Assembly (NCBI GenBank): GCA_003416985.1 | Contig: QVIN01000006.1 | Location: 186,001 to 250,000, forward strand | Length of the DNA: 64,000 bases | Reading direction: 5' to 3' | Source of the DNA: Duganella sp. BJB480 | Lineage (GTDB): Bacteria > Pseudomonadota > Gammaproteobacteria > Burkholderiales > Burkholderiaceae_D | Part shown: in pieces, positions 32,875-40,816 of the stretch | Position numbering within the stretch: position 1 is the first letter of the stretch | How the letters are laid out: every line of letters begins with the position of its first letter | Notes under the pieces: generated by a model | Databases searched by the model: none | What the model saw: the letters and a program-made list of their open reading frames with translations, nothing else | Told to the model about the DNA's origin: nothing | Position numbers and translations under genes: made by a program

Positions 32875-33769
32875 GAGACAGCACGCCCCAAAGCCCGCCG
32901 GCACCGAGCGCGATCTTGAGCGCGTTCGGGCCGGCGGGCTTTTTTTGGCCTGTGCCGCCGGCAATCCGAATACGATCATGGTATGGCCACAAGTCGGCGT
33001 GCGGCTTTGCAGACCTGACGAAACAACGATTCGTCAGAAGCTCGATTCTCTCCTCCCGTGTCAGGCTGACTTCCATTTCGCAGCAATCCGTTTGCTGCCA
33101 TTCCGTCGACGCCAAATCACATTTGCCGTCGACGTTGAAATACTGGTCGGCCCCGATGACATAGTCGCGCCGGAATGCCGTGCGCCATTGTGAGTTGTGC
33201 CCCCAGTCGTTCGAAAGATCCTGATGTGGCCGCGCTTTTCGGCGACTGGACCAATAAAGGGTGGAGTTGTCAGCGATGCCTGGCCGAAGAAGCGCGGGGT
33301 TCGCGGCGACCGCGACGCCGCCACGCAAAACAAGCAAATTGCCCAGCATTACACAGGGCCACTTGTAAGCGAGGATGTGGGCGTCAGGCGACTCATGGGG
33401 TTCGACGCTTAGGACCTCATGATAAAACTCGCAGTAGGCGGCGGGCTTTAATACTGTTAAGCCCAGCGCTTCGATAAACGCAGTGAACTCGCTGATCGAT
33501 ATGGCTGGTCCTTTCCAGCTTGAATCGAAGCCGCCGTCTTGGAAGGTTAAAATCAAGACCTCGCAGACGCGGCTCAGCGCGTAAAGCGACCATAACTCTT
33601 CAACAGTCGCTGCAGGGATGGGCTCACCCTCCCGTTGTCCAAAAGAGCGTAACCACGTTTGTTCTTCCGGGCTTTCATGAAGCCAAGGCAAAAGCACATC
33701 CGCATACGCCGACCCGCCTTCGTAGCTCAACAGTGCATCGTGCAACTGGCGGAAATTTTTTTGACTCAA
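32777..33769 (-). CDS. Unknown protein, C-terminus reads through a terminator
   Basis: I do not recognise the family. The first 265 or so residues look like real coding sequence: SQKNFRQLHDALLSYEGGSA, then acidic and aromatic-rich text such as AAYCEFYHEVLSVEPHE. The start is a TTG with GAGGA six bases ahead. From about residue 275 (KKPAGPNALK onward) the frame runs antisense through the plus-strand terminator and 98 bases into the PEP-CTERM gene, giving an Arg/Trp-rich tail. The native stop has probably been lost by mutation or a rearrangement, or the assembly joins unrelated ends. GC is lower than in the neighbours. Confidence 0.55.
   Translation of the reverse strand: MSQKNFRQLHDALLSYEGGSAYADVLLPWLHESPEEQTWLRSFGQREGEPIPAATVEELWSLYALSRVCEVLILTFQDGGFDSSWKGPAISISEFTAFIEALGLTVLKPAAYCEFYHEVLSVEPHESPDAHILAYKWPCVMLGNLLVLRGGVAVAANPALLRPGIADNSTLYWSSRRKARPHQDLSNDWGHNSQWRTAFRRDYVIGADQYFNVDGKCDLASTEWQQTDCCEMEVSLTREERIELLTNRCFVRSAKPHADLWPYHDRIRIAGGTGQKKPAGPNALKIALGAGGLWGVLSLTWLLCGGGRWRQPGPGLPTSWRRFPARVRRR
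32892..32946 (+). terminator. Intrinsic terminator after the PEP-CTERM gene
   Basis: AGCCCGCCGGC (32892-32902) pairs perfectly with GCCGGCGGGCT (32930-32940), with a further GAGCGCG/GCGCGTTC-like inner match, then six T residues (32941-32946). It ends the plus-strand transcript 18 bases after the stop. Confidence 0.85.
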
Positions 33770-33975
33770 GGTGCATCCTCATTGATAAATTCTGTGCGGC
33801 TTGGACATGCACAGCATATCATCTTGCTTAACTGCAATGTTCGCGCATTCTCGCCCCGTATCGGGCCATTTTCCAAAATTATAAAAAGGTTGCTTAAGGG
33901 AAAAACCAAGACTATGATGAAGTTATACACAGACCTAAATAATGTCTAATCATGCCATCATCAGAGGTGAGCGCC

Positions 33976-34746
33976 ATGTCACTCAGTGAACCTACTGCCC
34001 ACTCGATCCGGCGAGGACCGCCGCGCCCGCAGGATGCGATGAGTCCCATCCCGGCCTCCGCCAATTCCTTTGAAATGACGAGCGAGGACGATATCGGCGA
34101 TACGCTGACCCTTCTGGCTGAAACCGGCGACGCGATCTCGATGTATGTCGCCGGCAATCGCGAGCCGGTGCTTGGCCGCATCCTGTCGGTCGATCCCGAG
34201 CAGCCTCATTTCGTGATGGAGTTGAATGAAGGCGAAGTCCTGCCGCCCGGCAAAGTCACCTTCGTCACCTGGCTGACCTCCGCGAAGCTGCAGTTCCGCC
34301 TGTCCAGCGAGGAGTGGACCTCGGTTCCCGGCAGCCCGCACCTGATACCCATGGTCTTCCCTGAGACCTGCGCCGTGCTGAACCGGCGCGCCTCGGAGCG
34401 GGTGGAAACGCCGCTGGCGGTCACGTTCAGTGCGTCCTTCGAGTTAAACGGTAAGTTCTATGAGTTGCCCATCTACGATTTCTCCCTGGGCGGGATCGGC
34501 CTGCGCTGCACGAAGAATGCCGTCAAGGGTTTGCTCAAGGGCCGCAAGCTGCTGAACGTGCAGCTGGAACTGGAATCGGAATCCGTCATCGTCCCTGAAA
34601 TGGAAGTGCGCGTCACGCGCTCCTACAAATCCTTCCTGTTGGGCGAGCAACTCCATATCGGCGCCATGTTCGTTAATCTCCCGCCGGAGGCGGAGGCCGA
34701 TATCAAAACCCTGCTGGCCCACATCCACAACATCCCGCAGGACTAA
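33976..34746 (+). CDS. PilZ-domain protein, YcgR-like flagellar brake
   Basis: A 256-residue protein with an N-terminal YcgR-type domain (about residues 35-120) and a C-terminal PilZ domain. The c-di-GMP ligands are seen as RRASERVE (RxxxR) and DFSLGGIGL (DxSxxG). YcgR-type proteins slow flagellar rotation when c-di-GMP rises. I chose the ATG at 33976 with AGAGGTGA upstream; an ATG at 33952 would add eight residues. The 205 bases before it hold no gene. A PAS-GGDEF-EAL gene in the window shows that c-di-GMP signalling is used. Confidence 0.85.
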   Translation: MSLSEPTAHSIRRGPPRPQDAMSPIPASANSFEMTSEDDIGDTLTLLAETGDAISMYVAGNREPVLGRILSVDPEQPHFVMELNEGEVLPPGKVTFVTWLTSAKLQFRLSSEEWTSVPGSPHLIPMVFPETCAVLNRRASERVETPLAVTFSASFELNGKFYELPIYDFSLGGIGLRCTKNAVKGLLKGRKLLNVQLELESESVIVPEMEVRVTRSYKSFLLGEQLHIGAMFVNLPPEAEADIKTLLAHIHNIPQD

Positions 34747-34767
34747 TGCCCCGCAGGATGCCGGCGT

Positions 34768-35760
34768 TCATTCGGCGCCGTCGTCGTCGTCCTCGGTTTC
34801 CGGCGTGCCGTCCTTGACCGCGCGGACGCGGGCGGCGTCGGCGGCGGTTTTCAGTCCGGCCGCGTCGGCCATGAATTGATCGACGCTCCGGTCCGGGCTG
34901 TGCCGCACTTCCGGCGGCAGCAGCACCGACATGTACAGCTCGTCGGCGGCGCGGCCCGTTCCCTGCAAATTGGTCATCAGCATCAGCGCGGCGCCGCCCA
35001 TCAGCATCACCCAGCTGCTGATGGCGAAACGCCGTGGATGGTGGGGCTTGATGGTGACCAGGTGGAAGAACAGCATGCCGCAGGCGATCGCCAGCGTGAC
35101 CAGGTTGCCGTAGCGGGTGAAGGCCTCGGCCGACCACGCATACGCCAGCACCGAGCTGACGACCTTCCACACGCCGACCACGGCCAGCGCGCTGCCGAGG
35201 ATGAACAAGTGCCGCCCCAGCCGCGCATGGACGCCGAACAGGCGGTTGGCCAGCGCCCACAAGCCGCTCCACACCAGGCCGGCGGCCAGGCTGGTGGCCA
35301 GCACCTGCAGGTAGCGTATCAGCGCGAACGGTTCGACGTCGGACAGCCAGGTTTCCAGGCAGGTGAAGACGGCGATCAGCGCCAGGCCGATGGTGGCCGG
35401 CGCCGCGCCTTCCCAGCCGTGCATGGTGGTGTCGGCGCGTTCGTCGGCGACCGGGAAGTCGGCCGCGCGCACGCGCAGGCGCGTGTGGCCCAGGCGCACC
35501 ATGGTGTCGCCGTCCAGCACCATGCTGGTCTGGCGCTTGCCGTTCAGGTAGCTGCCGTTCTTGCTGCCGAGGTCGCGCAACACCAGCCGGCCTTGCTCGT
35601 CGGCGTCGACCACCGCGTGGGCGGCGGCGCTGTGCGCGTCGTCGAGGATGACGTCGTTATCGTAGCTGCGGCCCAGGCGGATCGGCAGCGCGTCCACCTT
35701 GTGACGGTGCAGCACGTCGCCGTTGCGGGCCAGGATCTCGATGAAGTAGGGGGCTTTCAT
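34768..35760 (-). CDS. FHA-domain membrane protein
   Basis: A 330-residue protein. Residues 20-95 form an FHA domain: LPIRLGRSYDNDVILDDAHS, AHAVVDADEQGR and LRDLGSKNGSYLNGKRQ, the phosphothreonine-binding core. Residues 120-270 contain about five hydrophobic segments, and the C-terminal tail is acidic (TEDDDDGAE). It therefore presents a phosphopeptide reader at the inner membrane. It overlaps the upstream serine-protease gene by 4 bases (ATGA), so the two form an operon. No Ser/Thr kinase gene is nearby. The function is not known to me. Confidence 0.82.
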   Translation of the reverse strand: MKAPYFIEILARNGDVLHRHKVDALPIRLGRSYDNDVILDDAHSAAAHAVVDADEQGRLVLRDLGSKNGSYLNGKRQTSMVLDGDTMVRLGHTRLRVRAADFPVADERADTTMHGWEGAAPATIGLALIAVFTCLETWLSDVEPFALIRYLQVLATSLAAGLVWSGLWALANRLFGVHARLGRHLFILGSALAVVGVWKVVSSVLAYAWSAEAFTRYGNLVTLAIACGMLFFHLVTIKPHHPRRFAISSWVMLMGGAALMLMTNLQGTGRAADELYMSVLLPPEVRHSPDRSVDQFMADAAGLKTAADAARVRAVKDGTPETEDDDDGAE

Positions 35761-37184
35761 CGTGCGCCTCCCTTGGCCGCCGGGGCGGGCTTCTTGGCCA
35801 CCACCGGCGCCAGGCCGATCGAATCGATGAACACGCGCGACAGGCGCAAGCCGTTTTCATACGAGACGCCGCGCGCGTCGAGCCGGCTCTGCAAGCTCAT
35901 CAAGCCCTGGTCGGTGCTCGCGGTCAGCAGCGCGAAGTCGTACAGGCCGGCGAACTTGCGGTAGGCGCGCACGCACAGCACGGCGCGCAGCGGCACGTCC
36001 TTGTTCTTGACGAAGTCCTCGGTGCATTGCGGGCCGGTCAGGCGGGTGTCCTTGTTGGTGCCGAAGTGCTCGTTCTTGAACGAGGCGCTGGCCAGTTGCG
36101 CGAAGCGCAGCTGGCCCAGGCCGGTGCTGCGCAGATACTGGTGGCGGATGCTCAGCTGGCCCGTCTGCAGCGAGCCGCTGACGAAGATGGCCGACTCCAT
36201 CGCGCAACTGGCGTCGTCCACCGTGAACGGCTTGTCGGCCTTGACGTTGGAGCGGCCCCAGCAGCGCATCTGCTCGGACTCGCGCACCGGCACTTGATAC
36301 GGGCCCATCGGCTTGAGGCTCAGCGGGCTGGCCAGCAGCTGGTCGACCATGGCGCGCTGGTGGGTCAGCAGCTGCGCGGCGACCACGGCGGTGAAATCGG
36401 CCGGCGCCTTTTTCTGCTGCTCCACGCGCTTGAGCAGGTCCTGCGCGTAGCGGGCCGGCACCAGGAAGCTGACCAGCTCGCCGTCGAGGCGCTTGGAGAC
36501 GTTGACGCCGGCCACCGCGCCGTCCACCGTCACGCTGGGGCCGCCGCTCATGCCGGAGTTGATCGGACCGGTGAACATCAGCTGGTCGTAGAAGCTGCGC
36601 GCGATCACGCCGTTGTAGGCGCCTTCGGAAATGGCGAAGCCCAGGTCGAGCGGATTGCCCAGCGAGTACAGGTACTGGCCCTGCGTCAGCTTGGCCAATT
36701 GTTCGGGGATCTTGAAGAAGCCGGTGCCGTTGCGGCTCACGCGCAGCACGGCCAGGTCGTGCAGCACGTCCACCGCCAGCAGCTCGACGTTGCCGCGCTG
36801 GCCGCCGGTGTCCACCCATTCGCCGACGTAGGTGTCGGGATCGAGCGCGAACTGCGACACCACGTGGTAGTTGGTCACCACCAGGTTGCTGGTGCCGATC
36901 AAAAAGCCGGAGCCGACCGACGATTGCGTGCGGCCGCTCTTGAGCAGCGAACGCACCTGCAGGATATCGTTTTTGGCGGAAGCGTACAGATGCTGGGCCG
37001 AGCTGGAGGGCTGCGGCAGCGGGGTGGCGTCGGCGTTGTCGGCGGCGGGCGCCGAGGCCTTGGACGAGGACTGCGCGGCGGCCAGCTGCGGCGGCGGGGC
37101 CGGCGTGGTGGCGGCCGGAGCGGCCAGCGCGGTGGGGCCGGCCCAGCTCAGGGCGATGGAGACAGCAAGCTTGTTAAATTTCAT
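35757..37184 (-). CDS. Secreted trypsin-like serine protease
   Basis: A 475-residue exported protein: a signal peptide ending near LAAP (residue 24), a Pro/Ala/Ser-rich linker to about residue 60, then an S1C-type protease domain. The catalytic triad is seen as VVTNYHVV (His), DVLHDLAVLRV (Asp) and NSGMSGGPSVTV (Ser). Unlike HtrA it has no PDZ signature; a C-terminal domain of about 200 residues with several cysteines (RCWGRS, DDASCAME, GPQCTEDF, AVLCVRAY) follows. AAAGGA precedes the ATG. It is translationally coupled to the FHA gene. Confidence 0.85.
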   Translation of the reverse strand: MKFNKLAVSIALSWAGPTALAAPAATTPAPPPQLAAAQSSSKASAPAADNADATPLPQPSSSAQHLYASAKNDILQVRSLLKSGRTQSSVGSGFLIGTSNLVVTNYHVVSQFALDPDTYVGEWVDTGGQRGNVELLAVDVLHDLAVLRVSRNGTGFFKIPEQLAKLTQGQYLYSLGNPLDLGFAISEGAYNGVIARSFYDQLMFTGPINSGMSGGPSVTVDGAVAGVNVSKRLDGELVSFLVPARYAQDLLKRVEQQKKAPADFTAVVAAQLLTHQRAMVDQLLASPLSLKPMGPYQVPVRESEQMRCWGRSNVKADKPFTVDDASCAMESAIFVSGSLQTGQLSIRHQYLRSTGLGQLRFAQLASASFKNEHFGTNKDTRLTGPQCTEDFVKNKDVPLRAVLCVRAYRKFAGLYDFALLTASTDQGLMSLQSRLDARGVSYENGLRLSRVFIDSIGLAPVVAKKPAPAAKGGAR

Positions 37185-37204
37185 GCAATCCTTTTAAAAC
37201 AACC

Positions 37205-37858
37205 TTACAGCGCGCCATCCTCCACCGGGGCCGGGGTCAGCGGCGTCATCATGTGGCCCAGCTTGGCGGCCTTGGTATTCAGGTAGTGCTGGTTGAAGGC
37301 GTTGCGGTTGACCAGCAGCGGAACGCGCTCGGCCACCTCGATGCCCAGTTTGGTCATGGCATCGATCTTACGCGGATTATTGGTCATCAGGCGTAAGCTT
37401 TTGACGCCGAACTGCGCCAGCATCGGCTGCACCAGGCCGTAGGTGCGCTGGTCGGGCTTGAAGCCCAGCTGTTCGTTGGCCTGCACCGTGTCGGCGCCGG
37501 CTTCCTGCAGGCGGTAGGCGCGGATCTTGTTGATCAGGCCGATGCCCCGGCCCTCCTGGCGCAGGTAGAGCAGCACGCCGCGGCCCTCGGTGGCGATGCG
37601 CTTGAGCGCGCCTTCGAGCTGGGCGCCGCAATCGCAGCGCTGGGAGAACAGCACGTCGCCGGTCAGGCACTCGGAGTGCACGCGCGCCAGCACCGGCTCG
37701 CCGTTGCCGATATCGCCCAGCACCATCGCCAGGTGTTCCTTGCCCGTGGCCTTTTCGACAAAGGCGTGCAGCGTGAACTGGGCCCAGGGTGTCGGCAGGG
37801 CGCAGGAAGTCATGTAATCCAGTTCGTCGGTTGCCGGGGTTGCTGCGCTCTGCGACAT
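37205..37858 (-). CDS. ribA: GTP cyclohydrolase II
   Basis: A 217-residue enzyme that opens GTP to give the first riboflavin intermediate and formate. The zinc ligands are in SECLTGDVLFSQRCDCGAQL, and the GTP/catalytic motifs are RQEGRGIGL and QRTYGLVQPML-like text, with LMTNNPRKIDAM after. I chose the ATG at 37858; a TTG at 37873 would add five residues. It is a stand-alone RibA, not fused to RibB. No FMN riboswitch was seen upstream. Confidence 0.96.
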   Translation of the reverse strand: MSQSAATPATDELDYMTSCALPTPWAQFTLHAFVEKATGKEHLAMVLGDIGNGEPVLARVHSECLTGDVLFSQRCDCGAQLEGALKRIATEGRGVLLYLRQEGRGIGLINKIRAYRLQEAGADTVQANEQLGFKPDQRTYGLVQPMLAQFGVKSLRLMTNNPRKIDAMTKLGIEVAERVPLLVNRNAFNQHYLNTKAAKLGHMMTPLTPAPVEDGAL

Positions 37859-37890
37859 AGCTATGCTCTTCAATTGATTGATATTCAGGT

Positions 37891-37931
37891 AAAAAAGGCG
37901 CGCCGGGCTGTTCGAACAGACCCGGCGCGCC
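37891..37931 (-). terminator. Intrinsic terminator after the pirin gene
   Basis: On the minus strand GGCGCGCCGGG and CCCGGCGCGCC (plus positions 37921-37931 and 37897-37907) form an 11-bp stem, followed by six T residues (plus AAAAAA at 37891-37896). It ends the pirin transcript before ribA, 50 bases after the pirin stop. Confidence 0.85.
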
Positions 37932-37980
37932 CTTCATGATACCAAAACTGGCGGAAAGTTTTTTTAGGCCGGCCTCTAGC

Positions 37981-38682
<702 letters not shown>

Positions 38683-38711
38683 GGTAGGCTCCGTTTCTTT
38701 TTGGTTAATGT

Positions 38712-38742
38712 GCGATAATTTTGAAAGGTGTTTCGCTATCGC
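38712..38742. promoter_or_regulatory. Inverted repeat between pirin and LysR genes
   Basis: GCGATA (38712-38717) and TATCGC (38737-38742) form an inverted repeat with a 19-base spacer in the 141-base divergent gap. LysR-type regulators often bind such spaced dyads; the assignment is tentative. Confidence 0.3.
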
Positions 38743-38823
38743 TGCATCCATGAATCACAGTATATTCCTCCGGTTCTGAATAAAAAAACGGAAAATTTAC
38801 CTCTTTACTATCGAAAAAATCGA

Positions 38824-39768
38824 ATGCTTAGACTCAGCCTGGAAGCCCTGCAAATCGTCGACGCCATCGACCGCCGTGGATCGTTCTCGGCCGCCGGCAA
38901 GGAACTGCACCGCGTGCCCTCGACCATTTCCTACACCGTCGGCAAGCTGGAGGACGACCTCGGCGTGCAAGTGTTCGAGCGCATCGGCCCGCGCGTCGAG
39001 CTGACGGCGGCCGGCGCCGAGTTGCTCAAGGAAGGACGCTACCTGCTCAAGGCCGCGCAGGACCTGGAGCACCGCGTGCGCCGCGTGGCGTCCGGCTGGG
39101 AGACTGAGCTGGCCGTCGGCATGGATTCGATGTTCTCGGCCGGCGTGCTGCGCGACGACATTCACGCCTTCTACCAGGTCGCCCAGCAGACCCGGCTGCG
39201 GCTGGTGCGCGAAGCGCTGTCCGGCGCCTGGGAGGCGCTGCTGGACCGCCGCGCCGACCTGCTGGTGGGCGTGGCCGGCGACGGTCCGGCCGGCGGCGGC
39301 TACGTGTCCCAGCCGATCGGCAAGATCGGCTTCGTGTTCGCGGTGGCGCCGTCGCATCCGCTGGCGTCGGTTGAAGGCAGGCTGGACCGCGTTCAACTGC
39401 AGCGGCACCGCGCCGTCAGCGTGGCCGACTCGGCCCGGCAGATGGCGCCGCGCACCGTCGGCCTGGTGCTGGGCCAGGACACGCTGACCGTGCCCGACAT
39501 GCACACCAAGTTCCAGTACCAGCTCGACGGCGTGGGCTTCGGCTTCCTGCCCGAGCCGTGCGCGCGCGCCGCCATCGCCGCCGGCCTGCTGGTGGAAAAA
39601 CAGGTCGAGGAACCCAAGCCGGCCGAGACCTTCCACCTGGCCTGGCGCAGCGGCGAGCGCGGCGCTGCGCTGCAATGGTGGCTGGACCGCATGAAGCAGC
39701 CGGGGTTGTTCGAGCGGCTGCTGGGCCATTTGCCCCATCGTTTGATATTGCCCGGTTCGCTTCCATAA
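38824..39768 (+). CDS. LysR-family transcriptional regulator
   Basis: A 314-residue regulator. The N-terminal winged HTH has LSLEALQIVDAIDRRGSFSA, then GKELHRVPSTISYTVGKLED and VFERIGPRVELTAAG; the C-terminal periplasmic-binding-like domain binds an unknown effector. I chose the ATG at 38824; in-frame sequence upstream does not resemble the family. It is divergent from the pirin gene and probably controls it, as is common for pirin/LysR pairs. Confidence 0.93.
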   Translation: MLRLSLEALQIVDAIDRRGSFSAAGKELHRVPSTISYTVGKLEDDLGVQVFERIGPRVELTAAGAELLKEGRYLLKAAQDLEHRVRRVASGWETELAVGMDSMFSAGVLRDDIHAFYQVAQQTRLRLVREALSGAWEALLDRRADLLVGVAGDGPAGGGYVSQPIGKIGFVFAVAPSHPLASVEGRLDRVQLQRHRAVSVADSARQMAPRTVGLVLGQDTLTVPDMHTKFQYQLDGVGFGFLPEPCARAAIAAGLLVEKQVEEPKPAETFHLAWRSGERGAALQWWLDRMKQPGLFERLLGHLPHRLILPGSLP

Positions 39769-39835
39769 TGTTGGCCGAGGCCAATAATTTCGGAGTACCA
39801 TAGCGGGATCATCGATTGCTCTTGCTGGACACCTC

Positions 39836-40816
39836 ATGACCGCCTCGACCGCCATGCCGCCCGTGTTTTTGCATCCCCTGGCCGATCGCAACGGCGTGCC
39901 CTCGGCGTTGCTGCTCGACGCCGGCGGCTTGCAGGCCGACGCGGTGCCGGCCGGCGCGCTGCGGGAGCTCGCTTCCGGCAGCATGAGTTGCTATTACCGC
40001 GCCGGCCAGGCCGAGGCGGTCAATCATTTGCTGGACGAGGTCGGCTGGCAGCCGCTGCCCGCCGACAAGGTCCACCACAGCGACAGCGCGCTGGCCGCCG
40101 AGCTGCCGGCCGGCGCCGCCTGGATCGAGGGCGACTGGTTCCTGGCGCCGCCGCCCAAGCCGGTCGGCAGCCAGGCCGCCTCGCGCGCGCTGGCGCTCAA
40201 GCTGGTGCAGCTGGTCTCGGCCGACGCCGACACCCACGAGATCGAAGCCCTGCTGCGCCAGGACCCGACCTTGTCCTACCACCTGCTGCGGCTGGTGAAC
40301 TCGCTGGGCATGGGCACCGGGCGCCGCGTCACCAGTTTTTCGCAGGCCATCCTGATCCTGGGCCGCTCGCAGCTGCGGCGCTGGCTCAACCTGATGCTGT
40401 TCTCGTCGCGCGAGGCCGACCAGCGCTCGGCCATGCTGCTGGCGCGGGTGTCGGTGCGGGCGCGGCAGATGGAGCTGCTGGCCAAGGCCGCCGGCCACGA
40501 CAAGCCGCACCAGGAGCAGGCCTTCATGGCCGGCATGTTCTCGCTGCTGGGCGTGCTGTTCGGCATGCCGCTGGCCGAGGTGCTGAAGCCGCTGACCATC
40601 AGCGAAGCCGTGCAGCAGGCGCTGCTGGCGCGCGAGGGCGAGCTGGGCCAGTTGCTCGACGTGGTCGAGGCCGCCGAGCACGACGATCTCGCGGCGCTGA
40701 CCCAGGGCCTGCAGGCGCTGCAGATCGACGGCGCCAGCTTCAACCAGATCCAGGCCGAAGCGTATTTGTGGATGCAGGGCGTGGCGGCGGGCAAGGCGGG
40801 CAGTCCCCATGCATGA
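39836..40816 (+). CDS. HDOD-domain signalling protein
   Basis: A 326-residue protein with a C-terminal HDOD domain from about residue 120: LKLVQLVSADADTHEIEALL, RQDPTLSYHLLRLVNS and FSQAILILGRSQLRRWLNLM. HDOD domains resemble HD phosphohydrolases but lack the catalytic pair, and often act in signalling with c-di-GMP proteins. The N-terminal 110 residues resemble a degenerate EAL-like region of YuxH-type proteins, without EAL motifs. It overlaps the PAS-GGDEF-EAL gene by 8 bases, a strong sign of a joint role. Confidence 0.82.
   Translation: MTASTAMPPVFLHPLADRNGVPSALLLDAGGLQADAVPAGALRELASGSMSCYYRAGQAEAVNHLLDEVGWQPLPADKVHHSDSALAAELPAGAAWIEGDWFLAPPPKPVGSQAASRALALKLVQLVSADADTHEIEALLRQDPTLSYHLLRLVNSLGMGTGRRVTSFSQAILILGRSQLRRWLNLMLFSSREADQRSAMLLARVSVRARQMELLAKAAGHDKPHQEQAFMAGMFSLLGVLFGMPLAEVLKPLTISEAVQQALLAREGELGQLLDVVEAAEHDDLAALTQGLQALQIDGASFNQIQAEAYLWMQGVAAGKAGSPHA

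Noticed and set aside
29002..33769. A possible genomic island
   Set aside because: There is a toxin-antitoxin-like pair and lower GC in two genes, but no integrase, transposase, tRNA-flanked repeat or direct repeats at the ends.
37859..37980. An FMN riboswitch upstream of ribA
   Set aside because: The only strong structure there is an 11-bp GC hairpin with a T-run on the minus strand, which is the pirin terminator; no RFN-like conserved segments are visible.
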